This document shows, in pieces, positions 25,220-34,438 of a stretch of 64,000 nt of DNA. Location of the stretch: contig NZ_PNCI01000018.1 of the NCBI RefSeq assembly GCF_005887095.1, positions 62,001 through 126,000 on the forward strand. Reading direction: 5' to 3'. Each line of letters begins with the position of its first letter. Positions within the stretch are counted from its first letter, which is position 1. The notes beneath the pieces are model-generated. The model did not search any database. It was not told the origin of the DNA and saw only the letters and a list, made by a program, of their open reading frames with translations. This stretch comes from Pseudoalteromonas rubra (GTDB taxonomy: Bacteria; Pseudomonadota; Gammaproteobacteria; Enterobacterales; Alteromonadaceae). Position numbers and translations under genes: made by a program.

Positions 25220-25867
25220 CTATGGATTCAGACGCTCAACCTGCCACTGTCCGCTGACGTCTTTACGGTACATAAAACGGTCGTGCAGACGGTGCTCTCC
25301 CCCTTGCCAGAACTCAACCTGGTGCGGCTTAACACAGTAACCGCCCCAGAAATCCGGCAGCGGAATATCGCCTTTGGCAAACTTGGCTTTCATGCTGTTA
25401 AAGGTTTGCATCAGGGCCTGACGCGAAGACACCGGACGCGACTGTTGTGATGCCCAGGCAGCCAGCTGGCTTTCCTTGGGACGAGACAGAAAGTACTTCG
25501 CCACTGCGGTGGTTGGCAGCGGCTCGGCCTCACCGTACACAATGACCTGACGCTCCAGATTGTGCCAGGGAAAGTGCAATGAGATTTTGTTATTGCCTTT
25601 GAGCTCCTGAGCCTTACGCGACCCGGTGTTGGTGAAAAACACAAAGCCGTTATCGTCCACCTGCTTGAGCAACACAATACGCTGCGACGGCTGACCGTGT
25701 TCATCTACCGTGGCCACAACCATGGCAGTCGGATCGCTGAGGTTGGCATCCACCGCTTGTTGCAGCCAGCGTTCAAACTGCACTATCGGGTTGTCATCCA
25801 GCTTCTCGCGGGAGAGGCCGTCTTTGGTATATTCGCGACGAATATCATCAAGTTTCATGGTGGTCAT
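25220..25867 (-). CDS. pdxH: Pyridoxamine/pyridoxine 5'-phosphate oxidase
   Basis: FMN-dependent cytoplasmic enzyme that oxidises pyridoxine or pyridoxamine phosphate to pyridoxal phosphate. The 215-residue length and sequence landmarks are those of PdxH: the N-terminal [19 protein letters not shown] and [13 protein letters not shown] (FMN phosphate contacts), [25 protein letters not shown], and the C-terminal [24 protein letters not shown]. It stands first in a probable pdxH-yjjV transcript and is separated from argS by a strong hairpin. Confidence 0.97.
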   Translation of the reverse strand: MTTMKLDDIRREYTKDGLSREKLDDNPIVQFERWLQQAVDANLSDPTAMVVATVDEHGQPSQRIVLLKQVDDNGFVFFTNTGSRKAQELKGNNKISLHFPWHNLERQVIVYGEAEPLPTTAVAKYFLSRPKESQLAAWASQQSRPVSSRQALMQTFNSMKAKFAKGDIPLPDFWGGYCVKPHQVEFWQGGEHRLHDRFMYRKDVSGQWQVERLNP

Positions 25868-25883
25868 TCCTTATATAACACAA

Positions 25884-25905
25884 AAGGCCGCAACGTTGCG
25901 GCCTT
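25884..25905 (-). terminator. Rho-independent terminator between argS and pdxH
   Basis: Perfect 22-base palindrome (AAGGCCGCAAC / GTTGCGGCCTT) in the gap between argS and pdxH. The minus-strand flank is TTTTGTG, but the hairpin lies upstream of argS's end in transcription order only if read from the right; as pdxH lies to the left and is read leftwards, it can act as a leader hairpin or as an ending for transcripts coming through from argS. I favour termination of argS read-through. Confidence 0.5.
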
Positions 25906-25953
25906 AGTCTAGCATGTAATGGACTGGGTGAGCTGCATGATATCACCCGGAGC

Positions 25954-27696
25954 TTACATCTGCTCCATCACCTCGATGCCCAGCAGCTCCAGACCTGTGT
26001 GCAGTGTTCTGGCAACCAGATTACACAGCAACAGTCGGCTTTCGCGTACCTCAGCAGCCACATCGTCTTTGAGGATTGGACAGGCTTCGTAGAAAGTCAT
26101 GTACAGACTTGCCAGCTCGTACAGATAACCACACAATACGTGCGGTGTTGCTTCGCCGATCATCAAGTCTAACACTTCTTCCAGTTGCAAAAGCTTGAGC
26201 GCCAGCGCCTTTTCCTGTGGCTCAACAATGCTGATGCTGCCACCGAGTGCGGCACTGTCTACACCAGCTTTGCGGAAGATACTGCGCACTCGGGTATAAG
26301 CATACTGCAAATAAGGGGCCGTAGCGCCTTCAAAGCTCAGCATGGTATCCCAATTGAAGATGTAATCACTGGTACGGTGCTTCGATAAGTCCGCGTATTT
26401 TACCGCACCGATGCCCACTTTACGGGCGATTTCAGCACGGGCTTCTTCACTCAGCTCAGACGCGCGGTCAGCCAGTTTTTCGCTGGCACGGCTGACGGCT
26501 TCATCAAGTAGCTCAGCCAGCTTCACCGTGCCGCCGGTACGGGTCTTGAATGGCTTACCATCGCTGCCCATCATAGTACCGAACGGACAGAACTCATAGC
26601 TGGTTTCGTCGCGCAGCAAACCGGCCTTACGGGCAGTCAGCTCAACCTGATTAAAGTGCAGGCTCTGACGCGCATCAACAAAGATCAGGATACGCTCGGC
26701 ACCCAGCTCATTAGAGCGATAGTCACAGGCCGCCAGATCGGTTGTGGCATACAGGAAACCACCGCCAGATTTTTGCACGATAAACACCGACGGCTCACCA
26801 TCTTTGTTTGCCAGCTCATCCAGGAACACCACCTGCGCGCCCTGATCTTCAACCGCAATGTTTTTCTCTTTTAGCAGCTCGATAATACCGGCCAGGCGAT
26901 CGTTGTAGGCACTTTCGGCCATGATGTCGTCGCGAGTCAGCGTTACATTGAGCTTTTTGTACACTTCTTCAGAGTGCTTCACTGAGGTGTCGATAAACAG
27001 CTGCCACAACTTCTGACAGTGCGCATCGCCGCCTTGCAGCTTAACCACGTAATCACGTGCTTTGTCTGAGAAACCTTCTTCGTCGTCAAAACGCTTCTTA
27101 GCGTCACGGTAGAAAGTTTCTAAATCGGCCAGGGCCACATTTTCCAGGTCAATGCCTTGTGCCAGCATGTCTTCCAGATGGGCGATCAGCATACCGAACT
27201 GAGTACCCCAGTCACCCACGTGGTTCTGACGTGTGACTTTGTCACCACGGAACTCAAGAGCGCGCACCACCGCATCACCAATGATGGTTGAGCGCAGGTG
27301 ACCTACGTGCATTTCTTTGGCCAGGTTTGGCGATGAGAAGTCCACCACCACGTTTTTTGCCTGAGCGTGCTCAGCTACGCCCAGCTTGGCATCCTGATTA
27401 GCCGCTTCCAGGCTGGTTGCCAGGAACTCAGGCTTCAGGTGGATATTGATAAACCCCGGGCCGGCAATTTCAGTTTTTGCAGCCAGGTCGCTGACCTCCA
27501 GATTATCGATGATCTTCTGTGCCAGCTCACGCGGGTTGGTTTTCAGTGCTTTTGCGGCGCCCATTGCGCCGTTGATCTGATAGTCACCAAACTGTGCGCG
27601 GGTGCTTTGCGTGACCGCCGGGTTAGTGCCTTCAGGGATCCCTGCCGCGGCCATCGCAGACAGAGCTTTTTCAATCAGAATACTTTTAATGTTCAT
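25954..27696 (-). CDS. argS: Arginyl-tRNA synthetase
   Basis: Charges tRNA-Arg with arginine. It is a class I synthetase of 580 residues, the usual length. The ATP-binding HIGH motif appears as HVGH at residues 130-133. The N-terminal Arg-specific domain (residues 1-110) includes [11 protein letters not shown], and the C-terminal anticodon-binding domain ends [11 protein letters not shown] good ribosome site (AAAGGAA) precedes the ATG. It is transcribed leftwards and stands apart from prfC by about 190 bases in which I see no gene. Confidence 0.98.
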   Translation of the reverse strand: MNIKSILIEKALSAMAAAGIPEGTNPAVTQSTRAQFGDYQINGAMGAAKALKTNPRELAQKIIDNLEVSDLAAKTEIAGPGFINIHLKPEFLATSLEAANQDAKLGVAEHAQAKNVVVDFSSPNLAKEMHVGHLRSTIIGDAVVRALEFRGDKVTRQNHVGDWGTQFGMLIAHLEDMLAQGIDLENVALADLETFYRDAKKRFDDEEGFSDKARDYVVKLQGGDAHCQKLWQLFIDTSVKHSEEVYKKLNVTLTRDDIMAESAYNDRLAGIIELLKEKNIAVEDQGAQVVFLDELANKDGEPSVFIVQKSGGGFLYATTDLAACDYRSNELGAERILIFVDARQSLHFNQVELTARKAGLLRDETSYEFCPFGTMMGSDGKPFKTRTGGTVKLAELLDEAVSRASEKLADRASELSEEARAEIARKVGIGAVKYADLSKHRTSDYIFNWDTMLSFEGATAPYLQYAYTRVRSIFRKAGVDSAALGGSISIVEPQEKALALKLLQLEEVLDLMIGEATPHVLCGYLYELASLYMTFYEACPILKDDVAAEVRESRLLLCNLVARTLHTGLELLGIEVMEQM

Positions 27697-27884
27697 TGTG
27701 TTTCCTTTGGGTCAGTGCCTGCGTGTGCACTGAGCAAACATCATCGGCGCCCTCAGGCGCCGGCATAAAACGCGGCTAGTTCAGTTAAGCGAACGGGCGG
27801 GCCGGACTCACCAGCTTAAGGTAAGCCCATGGCTCAAATCAACCCGCCCCCTTACTTTTGCGGGCATTTAACAGCCCACAGTGT

Positions 27885-29474
27885 TTAGTGTTCACGCGTC
27901 TGATGGAATTGTACGTCCGGATAACGCTCCATCGACAGATTCAGGTTAACGCGACTTGGCGCGATATAAGTCAGGTTATCGCCCCCATCCAGTGCCAGAT
28001 TCTGCTCACACTTACGGCGGAACTCGGCCAGCTTCTTCTCATCATCACAGTTCACCCAGCGCGCCGTCTGCACGCTAATGCTTTCATAAATGGCATCCAC
28101 GTTGTACTCAGACTTCAGACGAGCCACAACCACATCAAACTGCAGCACACCAACCGCGCCTACGATCAGGTCGTTGTTGATCAGCGGACGGAACACCTGC
28201 ACCGCACCTTCTTCAGACAACTGTACCAGACCTTTCAGTAGCTGCTTTTGCTTGAGCGGATCTTTAAGACGAATACGACGGAACAGCTCAGGGGCAAAGT
28301 TCGGGATACCGCTGAACTTGAGCTTTTCACCCTGAGTGAAGGTATCACCAATCTGGATAGTACCATGGTTGTGCAAACCAATGATGTCACCGGCAAAAGC
28401 TTCCTGTGCACGCTCACGATCACCGGCCATAAAGGTCACGGCATCTGAAATGCTCACCTGCTTACCGAGGCGTACATGGTTCATTTTCATGCCCTGCGTG
28501 TATTTACCCGACACGATACGCATAAAGGCGATACGGTCGCGGTGTTTCGGGTCCATGTTGGCCTGAATTTTAAATACAAAACCGGTGAACTTCTCGTCGT
28601 CGGCGCTCACTTCACGCTCGTCCGTCTGACGCGGCAGCGGTGATGGTGCCCACTCTGTCAGGCCATCAAGCATATGGTCTACACCAAAGTTACCCAATGC
28701 AGTACCGAAATATACCGGTGTGAGTTCGCCGCTCAGGAATAACTCTTTGTCGAATTCATGTGAGGCACCAATGACCAGTTCCAGCTCTTCACGCAGCTGC
28801 TCTGCCAGGCTTTCGCCGATGGCGGCATCTAAGTCTGCGTTGTCGAGCCCCTTAATGGTGCGGACGTCCTGAATGGTGTGGCCCTGACCAGTTTGATACA
28901 AAATGGTCTCGTCGCGATGAATGTGGTAAACGCCTTTAAATTCTTTACCACAGCCAATCGGCCAGGTAATGGGCGCGCACATGATGTTCAGTTCGGTCTC
29001 AACTTCATCCAGCAGCTCCATCGGGTCGCGGATATCACGGTCCAATTTGTTCATGAAGGTCACGATAGGCGTATCACGCAGACGAGTGACTTCCATCAGC
29101 TTACGAGTTCGATCCTCAACACCTTTAGCGGCGTCAATTACCATCAGGCACGAGTCCACAGCGGTCAGGGTACGATAGGTATCTTCCGAGAAGTCTTCGT
29201 GTCCCGGCGTATCCAGCAGGTTTACCAGGCTGTCGTTGTACGGGAATTGCATCACCGATGTGGTGACCGAGATACCCCGTTCTTTTTCCATGTCCATCCA
29301 GTCTGACTTTGCATGCTGGTTGGAACCACGACCTTTAACCGTACCGGCTTGTTGCAGGGCCTTACCGAACAACAATACTTTTTCTGTGATGGTGGTCTTA
29401 CCCGCATCCGGGTGCGAGATGATAGCGAAAGTACGTCGCTTATTTATTTCATTGAGGAAAGTCTGATCTGCCAT
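27885..29474 (-). CDS. prfC: Peptide chain release factor 3
   Basis: GTPase that recycles release factors RF1 and RF2 from the ribosome after termination. The 529-residue length fits. GTPase motifs are G1 SHPDAGKTT (residues 20-28), the switch-I region [10 protein letters not shown]3 DTPGHEDF (88-95) and G4 NKLD near 142; the C-terminal domains II and III are intact. It is monocistronic as far as can be seen, followed leftwards by a non-coding gap before argS. Confidence 0.97.
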   Translation of the reverse strand: MADQTFLNEINKRRTFAIISHPDAGKTTITEKVLLFGKALQQAGTVKGRGSNQHAKSDWMDMEKERGISVTTSVMQFPYNDSLVNLLDTPGHEDFSEDTYRTLTAVDSCLMVIDAAKGVEDRTRKLMEVTRLRDTPIVTFMNKLDRDIRDPMELLDEVETELNIMCAPITWPIGCGKEFKGVYHIHRDETILYQTGQGHTIQDVRTIKGLDNADLDAAIGESLAEQLREELELVIGASHEFDKELFLSGELTPVYFGTALGNFGVDHMLDGLTEWAPSPLPRQTDEREVSADDEKFTGFVFKIQANMDPKHRDRIAFMRIVSGKYTQGMKMNHVRLGKQVSISDAVTFMAGDRERAQEAFAGDIIGLHNHGTIQIGDTFTQGEKLKFSGIPNFAPELFRRIRLKDPLKQKQLLKGLVQLSEEGAVQVFRPLINNDLIVGAVGVLQFDVVVARLKSEYNVDAIYESISVQTARWVNCDDEKKLAEFRRKCEQNLALDGGDNLTYIAPSRVNLNLSMERYPDVQFHQTREH

Positions 29475-29757
29475 TAGTCAATTCTTTTGGTTATACGCGG
29501 ATCCATACATGCTGCGCAAAGTGTGCGCACGACACTTTGCAGGGTCATCCGGCGGGTTCATTTTTAATCGTGCACTATTTTCGCCGATCTTGGCACTTTT
29601 AACAATCAATGAAGGCAAGTTCAATCAGGATTTCGCGCAACACTAGGCCAATTCGATTCTGTACGTCCCTAATGATGTGAATATTTTTTGAATAAAATGA
29701 CGTAACTTAATATCGTCTGGTAGGATAGTTCCCAATTTCAGAAAAAGACATAACGAT

Positions 29758-30498
29758 ATGAACAACAAGCTTTTTGTAATACCTAAACCGAATCCCAATG
29801 CAAAACTCAGACTCTTCTGTTTTCCCTATGCCGGGGGCTCTCCAGCGATCTATATGCCCTGGAGTAATGAACTGCACCCCGATGTAGAGCTGGTATTGCT
29901 ACAGTTCCCCGGCCGAGGTGCTCGCATGGGAGAAGCGGCCCATGTTGACATGCAGCGTAAAGTCGACGAACTACTTGCACATCAGCCGTTTCTGACCGAG
30001 AAACCTTATGTTCTGATGGGGCACAGCCTGGGCAGTCGGGTTATTTTTGAAACCACTAAACATCTGGCCAAACGAAATGCGCCTCTGCCACGTCACCTCA
30101 TCGCTTCAGGCAGCCGCGCCCCTCATACGTCCTCAGATAAAGAGCGGATCCACAACCTGCCTCACGACGCCTTTGTAGCTGAGTTATATAAGCTCAACGG
30201 GACCCCTAAGGAGCTGCTGGAACACAAAGAACTGATGGAGTTGCTGCTGCCCTTACTCAGAGCCGACTTTCAGATTGCCGAGTGCTATCAGGGCGAAGCA
30301 ATTGCCCTGCCTTGCCCAATCACCGTATTCCATGGGTATGATGATAGTGATATCAGCTCTGAACAACTGCATGGCTGGCAAGACCTTAGTGACCACACTA
30401 TTGATATTCACTACTTCCATGGCGATCACTTTTTTATTAATCAGTGTCGCGATGAGGTGATCCGAGCGGTTAATCAGGTGCTCAGTAAAATACTGTAG
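29758..30498 (+). CDS. Type II (editing) thioesterase
   Basis: A 246-residue alpha/beta hydrolase of the GrsT/RifR type that removes stalled or wrong acyl groups from carrier proteins of PKS and NRPS lines. The catalytic serine is Ser90 in GHSLG, with the acid in VFHGYDDSDIS (near 197) and the histidine in FHGDHFF (near 224). The early CFPYAGGSPAIY and LQFPGRGAR are diagnostic of the family. Such enzymes have no housekeeping role, so a partner assembly line is implied, and the megasynthase ending 7.6 kb upstream is the only one in view. It stands alone between prfC and zntB, an unusual place. The 283-base gap in front of it is AT-rich and presumably carries its promoter, though I cannot define -35 and -10 boxes with confidence. 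Confidence 0.9.
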   Translation: MNNKLFVIPKPNPNAKLRLFCFPYAGGSPAIYMPWSNELHPDVELVLLQFPGRGARMGEAAHVDMQRKVDELLAHQPFLTEKPYVLMGHSLGSRVIFETTKHLAKRNAPLPRHLIASGSRAPHTSSDKERIHNLPHDAFVAELYKLNGTPKELLEHKELMELLLPLLRADFQIAECYQGEAIALPCPITVFHGYDDSDISSEQLHGWQDLSDHTIDIHYFHGDHFFINQCRDEVIRAVNQVLSKIL

Positions 30499-30564
30499 TG
30501 GCGCTTGCCAAAACACCTCTGCTAACCAATGATAAACATACCTGTTTACCTGTAGGGATTGAAT

Positions 30565-31524
30565 ATGGAAGGCTTACTTCATGCGCTTAGCCTCAATGGT
30601 CAGGGTGGCGCGGTGCCTGTCACTGACCTGGCACAGGCACTCCAAGACGAACAGCCAATGTGGTTGCATTTCGACTATACCTGTGAGGCCGTACAACACT
30701 TTCTCAGCCAGCTAGATTGCTTACAGGAGTGGGAATGGCAGGCACTACTTGCCGAAGAAACCCGCCCTCGCGTGACCCGGGCCAGTCAGGGCTTATTACT
30801 TTTTTTACGGGGCGTTAATCTAAACCCGAGGCAAAATCCCGAAGACATGGTTTCAGTCCGCTGTTTTGTCAGTAAAAACCTGTTGATCACCTGTCGTAAG
30901 CGAGTGTTGATCTCTATCGAAGATTTACGTGATGCCCTACTAGATGGTGCAGGTGCGCACACAATTAGCGACCTGACTTGTGCTTTGATTGATCGTCTGA
31001 CACACCGTATGCAAGACACACTATGGCAGGTTGAAGAACAGCTGGACGAATTTGAAGAGCAACTGGATAAAGAAGAGTCTCAGCCTGACTACCATCAAAT
31101 TACCCTGCTGCGACGCCAGGTGATCTCATTAAAGCGTTATATTAAACCGCAGCGCCAGGCAATCTATGACCTGATCGATACCAAGGTAAGCTGGCTCAGC
31201 CTTGAACAGCGGCGGTTATTGGGTGAAGCCAACAATACCCTGAGCCGCTACATTGAAGAACTCGAAGCCAGTATAGAACGCGCGCAGGTACTACAACAAA
31301 GTATCGCCAACCAGCTCAATGAACAACTGAACCAGCGCATGTATATCATGTCTGTCGTCGCCGCTTTGTTTTTGCCATTGGGCTTTTTAACGGGTTTGTT
31401 AGGCGTAAATATTGGTGGCATCCCCGGCACAGAGAACCCCTGGTCATTCACTGTCTTTGTGATTTCACTGGTGGTATTGACGGTCGCGGTTGCGGTACTT
31501 TTTAAACGTAGAAAGTGGATTTAA
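30565..31524 (+). CDS. zntB: ZntB-type zinc transporter (CorA superfamily)
   Basis: A 319-residue 2-TM-GxN inner-membrane channel/transporter. Two C-terminal transmembrane helices (about residues 260-280 and 294-313) are linked by GVNIGGIPG; the GVN variant of the CorA GMN signature, together with IGGIPG, points to ZntB. The long charged helical stretch (residues 150-255) forms the cytoplasmic funnel. Start chosen at ATG 30565 with AGGGA at 30554-30558; an in-frame TTG at 30559 is less likely. E. coli ZntB transports zinc; substrate here is inferred from family. Confidence 0.88.
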   Translation: MEGLLHALSLNGQGGAVPVTDLAQALQDEQPMWLHFDYTCEAVQHFLSQLDCLQEWEWQALLAEETRPRVTRASQGLLLFLRGVNLNPRQNPEDMVSVRCFVSKNLLITCRKRVLISIEDLRDALLDGAGAHTISDLTCALIDRLTHRMQDTLWQVEEQLDEFEEQLDKEESQPDYHQITLLRRQVISLKRYIKPQRQAIYDLIDTKVSWLSLEQRRLLGEANNTLSRYIEELEASIERAQVLQQSIANQLNEQLNQRMYIMSVVAALFLPLGFLTGLLGVNIGGIPGTENPWSFTVFVISLVVLTVAVAVLFKRRKWI

Positions 31525-31561
31525 GCGTTTGATATGAAATTAGAAAGTGAGAAGCTTAAAA

Positions 31562-31636
31562 TGGCGCTCTCGCTAGGGATCGAACCTAGAACTTGGCCTC
31601 CGGAGGGCCACGTGATATCCATTTCACCACGAGAGC
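31562..31636 (-). tRNA. tRNA-Arg (anticodon CCG)
   Basis: A complete 75-base cloverleaf on the minus strand. The acceptor stem is GCTCTCG/CGAGAGC, the D arm GTGA...TCAC, the anticodon stem TGGCC/GGCCA with loop CTCCGGA giving anticodon CCG, the T arm CTAGG-TTCGATC-CCTAG, discriminator G and an encoded CCA end. It reads CGG arginine codons. No integrase or attachment-site duplication is visible next to it. Confidence 0.95.
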
Positions 31637-31795
31637 AGCATCTTAGTGGTGCCAATAATAATCATATCGAGCAGCAAATACCAGTCATTGTTGTCTATAT
31701 GCTTAATTTATGGTCTAAAACTGGAAAAAAGACTTCACATAGAGCGAAATTCGCGATATTTAACTATGCTTAGAACAATAACAATAATGACGACC

Positions 31796-31832
31796 TGTTA
31801 ATACAAGGGAAATTGGTCTTCCTGTATTAACA
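31796..31832. promoter_or_regulatory. Inverted repeat before the small HTH gene
   Basis: Perfect 10-base arms TGTTAATACA (31796-31805) and TGTATTAACA (31823-31832) separated by 17 bases, 25 bases upstream of the ATG at 31858. The position and symmetry suit an operator for a dimeric DNA-binding protein, possibly the downstream gene itself. A leader hairpin is the alternative. Confidence 0.5.
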
Positions 31833-31857
31833 TGACATCATCTGAGAGGACCGTATT

Positions 31858-32040
31858 ATGACTCCAATGACCACTGAACAAGTTGCTGAATTTTTAGATG
31901 TTAAAGTGGAGCGCGTCAGACGACTGGCACGCGAAAACCTTCTGGTTGCCAAACAACAGGACGACCAGGGCGAACCGATTTTTGATAAAGAAGACGTAGA
32001 AAAGTATAAAGAACTGGCACAGCGGTTGGGAGGTATTTAG
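31858..32040 (+). CDS. Small helix-turn-helix DNA-binding protein (excisionase/MerR-like)
   Basis: A 60-residue protein made almost wholly of one winged-helix type DNA-binding unit: TTEQVAEFLDVKVERVRRLARENLL forms helix-turn-helix, followed by a short wing (QQDDQGEPIF) and a terminal helix (DKEDVEKYKELAQRL). It resembles the helix_turn_helix_17/MerR-type fold of excisionases and small regulators. A strong ribosome site GAGAGGA lies seven bases before the ATG. No phage or integrase gene is near, so a regulatory rather than excision role is favoured. The inverted repeat just upstream could be its own operator. Target genes are unknown. Confidence 0.75.
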   Translation: MTPMTTEQVAEFLDVKVERVRRLARENLLVAKQQDDQGEPIFDKEDVEKYKELAQRLGGI

Positions 32041-32072
32041 CCCCACGAAAGGCTCCCCCTCTTTTTTCCACT

Positions 32073-32136
32073 TGCTTCGTTATCAGCCTGTTCTATTGCC
32101 CGAATGGTTTCGGGCTGACATGACTGAGCGAAGCAA
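32073..32136. repeat. Nested inverted repeats between the HTH gene and the kinase
   Basis: Outer arms TTGCTTCG (32073-32080) and CGAAGCAA (32129-32136), middle arms TCAGCC (32083-32088) and GGCTGA (32113-32118), inner arms GCCCGAA (32098-32104) and TTCGGGC (32109-32115). The element ends directly at the kinase stop codon. It probably folds as a transcript-end structure for the convergent genes; no clear thymine tract follows it. Confidence 0.45.
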
Positions 32137-32925
32137 CTAATCCCGCCAGGCTATTTGTTGTACCAATAAAGGGCTTATATACTGTTCTAGTCCACGCTGC
32201 TGATACCAGCCGATACTCAGTAACAGATAAACCTGAACATAGCACTTGAGCTTGTCTTGGGCATAAGCAGGCATAGCGATGTCCGCCAGTGTATAATACT
32301 GATTCAGCATGGCATTACCCTGGTGTACGGTCAGTGAAAATGACGCACACAGAGCTGCTAAATCAAAATACCGGTCATTGTACTGCGCGTATTCAAAATC
32401 GATAAACACTGGCCCCTGCGCCGTCGCCAATATATTATCCCTGACCAAGTCATTGTGGCAAAAACAGATATCTGCCTCAAACTGAGCCAACTGCGAGCAC
32501 AGTTGCGCAGCATATGCAGACTGCGCCAACACCTGCCCCGCCTCAGTCAGGACGGCATTCAAACTCAGAAGCCCGATCTCAGGTAATACAAACTGATGTA
32601 ATGTGTGAAGCCTCGTTAATAGCGCCTCACTGAGACTGATAGCCTCATCACTCTGCGTAACAAATTCAAACAAAGCCAGCCGGGTATGGGCATCATAGAC
32701 GACCGGAGATTGCGCCACGCCAATCTTTGCCAGCTGACGTTGCGCATCCAATGCCATTGTGGGCAGCGCATTTGAATAACGCTTAAGCAGATAGCTTTGC
32801 TGCCCTACCTCCAGGTAGTAATTCTTATTACTTAACCCTTTATCGAGTGGTCGTAAAGTACGGATTGAAGCATCCTCAAAGACCAGCCTGAGTAAGCCTT
32901 TGAGTTGGGCATCACAAAACGGCAA
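32137..32925 (-). CDS. Choline kinase-like/APH-family small-molecule kinase, possibly thiamine kinase
   Basis: An aminoglycoside-phosphotransferase-fold kinase. The catalytic loop is CHNDLVRDN (HxDxxxxN) and the magnesium-binding IDFEYA follows, with the N-terminal GLSNKNYYLE as nucleotide loop. I place the start at TTG 32925, preceded by AGAGGGTAAG; this overlaps the end of the transporter gene by 14 bases. A start at 32970 would overlap by 59 bases and adds a basic stretch that looks non-native. Overlap with a PnuC-type transporter and linkage to a thiamine-binding-like protein suggest it phosphorylates the imported vitamin, as E. coli ThiK does thiamine. Substrate is inference; choline or another alcohol is possible. 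Confidence 0.75.
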   Translation of the reverse strand: MPFCDAQLKGLLRLVFEDASIRTLRPLDKGLSNKNYYLEVGQQSYLLKRYSNALPTMALDAQRQLAKIGVAQSPVVYDAHTRLALFEFVTQSDEAISLSEALLTRLHTLHQFVLPEIGLLSLNAVLTEAGQVLAQSAYAAQLCSQLAQFEADICFCHNDLVRDNILATAQGPVFIDFEYAQYNDRYFDLAALCASFSLTVHQGNAMLNQYYTLADIAMPAYAQDKLKCYVQVYLLLSIGWYQQRGLEQYISPLLVQQIAWRD

Positions 32926-33535
32926 GCGGCTTACCCTCTTTGTTTTGATGGACCTCGTACCAGCGTACATAGCCCCAACAGACCATCACGGTATAGAAGC
33001 CGAACAGCACCAGCGTGGGATAATAGCCCTTGAGGTAGTACAGATACATGGACGCGGCATCGATCACCACCCAGTACAACCAGTTCTCCAGTACCTTGCG
33101 GGCAACAAGATAAGTTGTAACCACAGCAAAGCAAGTCGTCAGGCTATCCAGATAGGCCAGTTCAGCATGAGTATAATTGTCCATGACATACCCTATCGCC
33201 AATGCCACAACTAAAGTGATCAGGATAATTGCGGCATGTCGCAATAAGGACCAGGACACTATGGGCAATGATTTATCCTGCCTGCCACTGCGCCACATCC
33301 ACCAACCAACCACCGCCATAAACATGTAGTAAAAGTTAAGCAATGATTCCATCAGCAAGGCACCGTTCCAGTACATCACGGTATAAATAAATGTACTAAC
33401 AAATGCCGCTGGCCAGCACCAGGAGTTTTCCCGAATTGCCAGTAACAAGTATGCCGCGGATAAAATAACTGCCAGGTATTCCCACATCGACATAGCGGTA
33501 AACCCGGCCAGAGTTTCAGTAAGCCACTGCATCAT
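32912..33535 (-). CDS. PnuC-family vitamin transporter (NMN/nicotinamide riboside or PnuT-type thiamine)
   Basis: A 207-residue polytopic inner-membrane protein with about seven hydrophobic segments. PnuC-family landmarks are IRENSWCWPAAFVSTFIYTVMYW, YMFMAVVGWWMWR and the C-terminal NWLYWVVIDAASMYLY. These facilitators rely on phosphorylation of the substrate inside the cell to trap it. Here the next gene is a kinase and the previous one a YkoF/MTH1187-like thiamine-binding domain protein, an arrangement that favours a PnuT thiamine role over nicotinamide riboside. No TPP riboswitch was found in front of the operon, so regulation is unclear. Its start overlaps the preceding gene's stop by four bases. 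Confidence 0.85.
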   Translation of the reverse strand: MMQWLTETLAGFTAMSMWEYLAVILSAAYLLLAIRENSWCWPAAFVSTFIYTVMYWNGALLMESLLNFYYMFMAVVGWWMWRSGRQDKSLPIVSWSLLRHAAIILITLVVALAIGYVMDNYTHAELAYLDSLTTCFAVVTTYLVARKVLENWLYWVVIDAASMYLYYLKGYYPTLVLFGFYTVMVCWGYVRWYEVHQNKEGKPLAVL

Positions 33536-33786
33536 GATTGAGGTGACAGATCGCCACTGATAAATTTACAGACAAACACTATTTTACCGAACTGTTCAAA
33601 TGAGTGCTTCATTTGCTTAGACAATACTGCCATCAGTACATCATAGTCGCCAAACACTTGGGTAGACATGGTATTTGTTACTACTTTGAGTTCCGGGTGC
33701 TGATTCAGCCGCTCAATAAAATCTTTGATAAAAGGAATATAGTCCGAGTGTAGTGGATATTTGCTGATCTCAACAGAGAGTTGCAT
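33532..33786 (-). CDS. Thiamine-binding-like protein, YkoF/MTH1187 family
   Basis: An 84-residue single ferredoxin-like domain: a first strand MQLSVEISKYPL, helix YIPFIKDFIERLN, the strand and turn VVTNTMSTQVFGDYDVLMAVL, then helix and strand ending IVFVCKFISGD. This pattern matches the small MTH1187/YkoF domain, some members of which bind thiamine. It overlaps the PnuC-type transporter by four bases (ATGA), so they are translated together. Role inferred: binding or sensing of the vitamin moved by the transporter. Confidence 0.7.
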   Translation of the reverse strand: MQLSVEISKYPLHSDYIPFIKDFIERLNQHPELKVVTNTMSTQVFGDYDVLMAVLSKQMKHSFEQFGKIVFVCKFISGDLSPQS

Positions 33787-33816
33787 AGCAGAGTCCTCGC
33801 CAGAGTAATAAAGGAG

Positions 33817-34353
33817 TTAGTTGCTTAGATTGTTTAAATTACTACCACCGTCTGTCAATGTAAGAGGCCGGTAGTTGATCCAATCCTGCTGATAGGAAAT
33901 CTTATTGTCCGAGTTAAAATGCAACACGGTTGTAAATCGTCAGGGCCCCAGTTCCCGCCCTTCATACATAAAGCGGACGTAGGTCCCACGAATAACAGCA
34001 CGTCTTTGCTGCTCGTTGACGATCACCTCGTCCAGCGTAAAGGTTTGTTCACCATCCAGAATTTCTACATTTCCCGCTGACCAGTTAAAAAACTCAGCCA
34101 GCGCCTGCTTATCTTTGACAGCAAACCCATAGATCATATCTTCAAGCTGCACATCATCGGCATAATAAGACAGAAAGTGTTCAAAGTCCTGACGCGCCTG
34201 ATAGGTGGCGATATAGTTATTTATTTGCTGTTGAAGCTCACTGGGATGGTGCGTTTGCTGGGCGCCGTTTGAGGTCATACTACAGCCCATAGCCAGCATA
34301 GTGATCGATAAGATCAGACACAAAAAGACATGAGTTTTAAATGATCCGCGCAA
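33817..34353 (-). pseudogene. SnoaL/NTF2-like exported protein interrupted by an in-frame TGA
   Basis: The frame encodes an N-terminal hydrophobic signal (FKTHVFLCLILSITMLAMGC, probable lipoprotein-type) and a SnoaL-like/NTF2-fold domain (YIATYQARQDFEHFLSYYADDVQLEDM, ...GTYVRFMYEGRELGP). A TGA at 33940-33942 stops it there. Beyond the TGA the same frame stays open for 40 codons and reads RFTTVLHFNSDNKISYQQDW, the expected end of this fold, before TAA at 33817-33819. The family usually has tryptophan at the broken position (GPW), so a single TGG to TGA change explains it. Start chosen at TTG 34353 behind GGAGGT (34358-34363). The truncated product would lack the last two strands. It is either a recent pseudogene or a sequencing error. 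Confidence 0.7.
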
Positions 34354-34438
34354 ACCTACCTCCGAGTGTGAGCATCTATCAGGTATCAACCCCGAAATAA
34401 TACCACACCCGGATTGGATGATCTGTGTTGGCAAGCAA

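Noticed and set aside
31562-31636. tRNA-Arg as an integration site for a mobile island
   Set aside because: No integrase and no second copy of the tRNA 3' end was seen in the neighbourhood.
33787-33940. TPP riboswitch ahead of the PnuC-type operon
   Set aside because: The conserved CTGAGA and ACCTGATCTGG-type elements are absent on the minus strand, and this stretch is explained by the 3' end of the broken SnoaL-like gene.
33940-33942. TGA read as selenocysteine
   Set aside because: The family position is tryptophan and the protein type has no selenoprotein precedent; a nonsense change is simpler.
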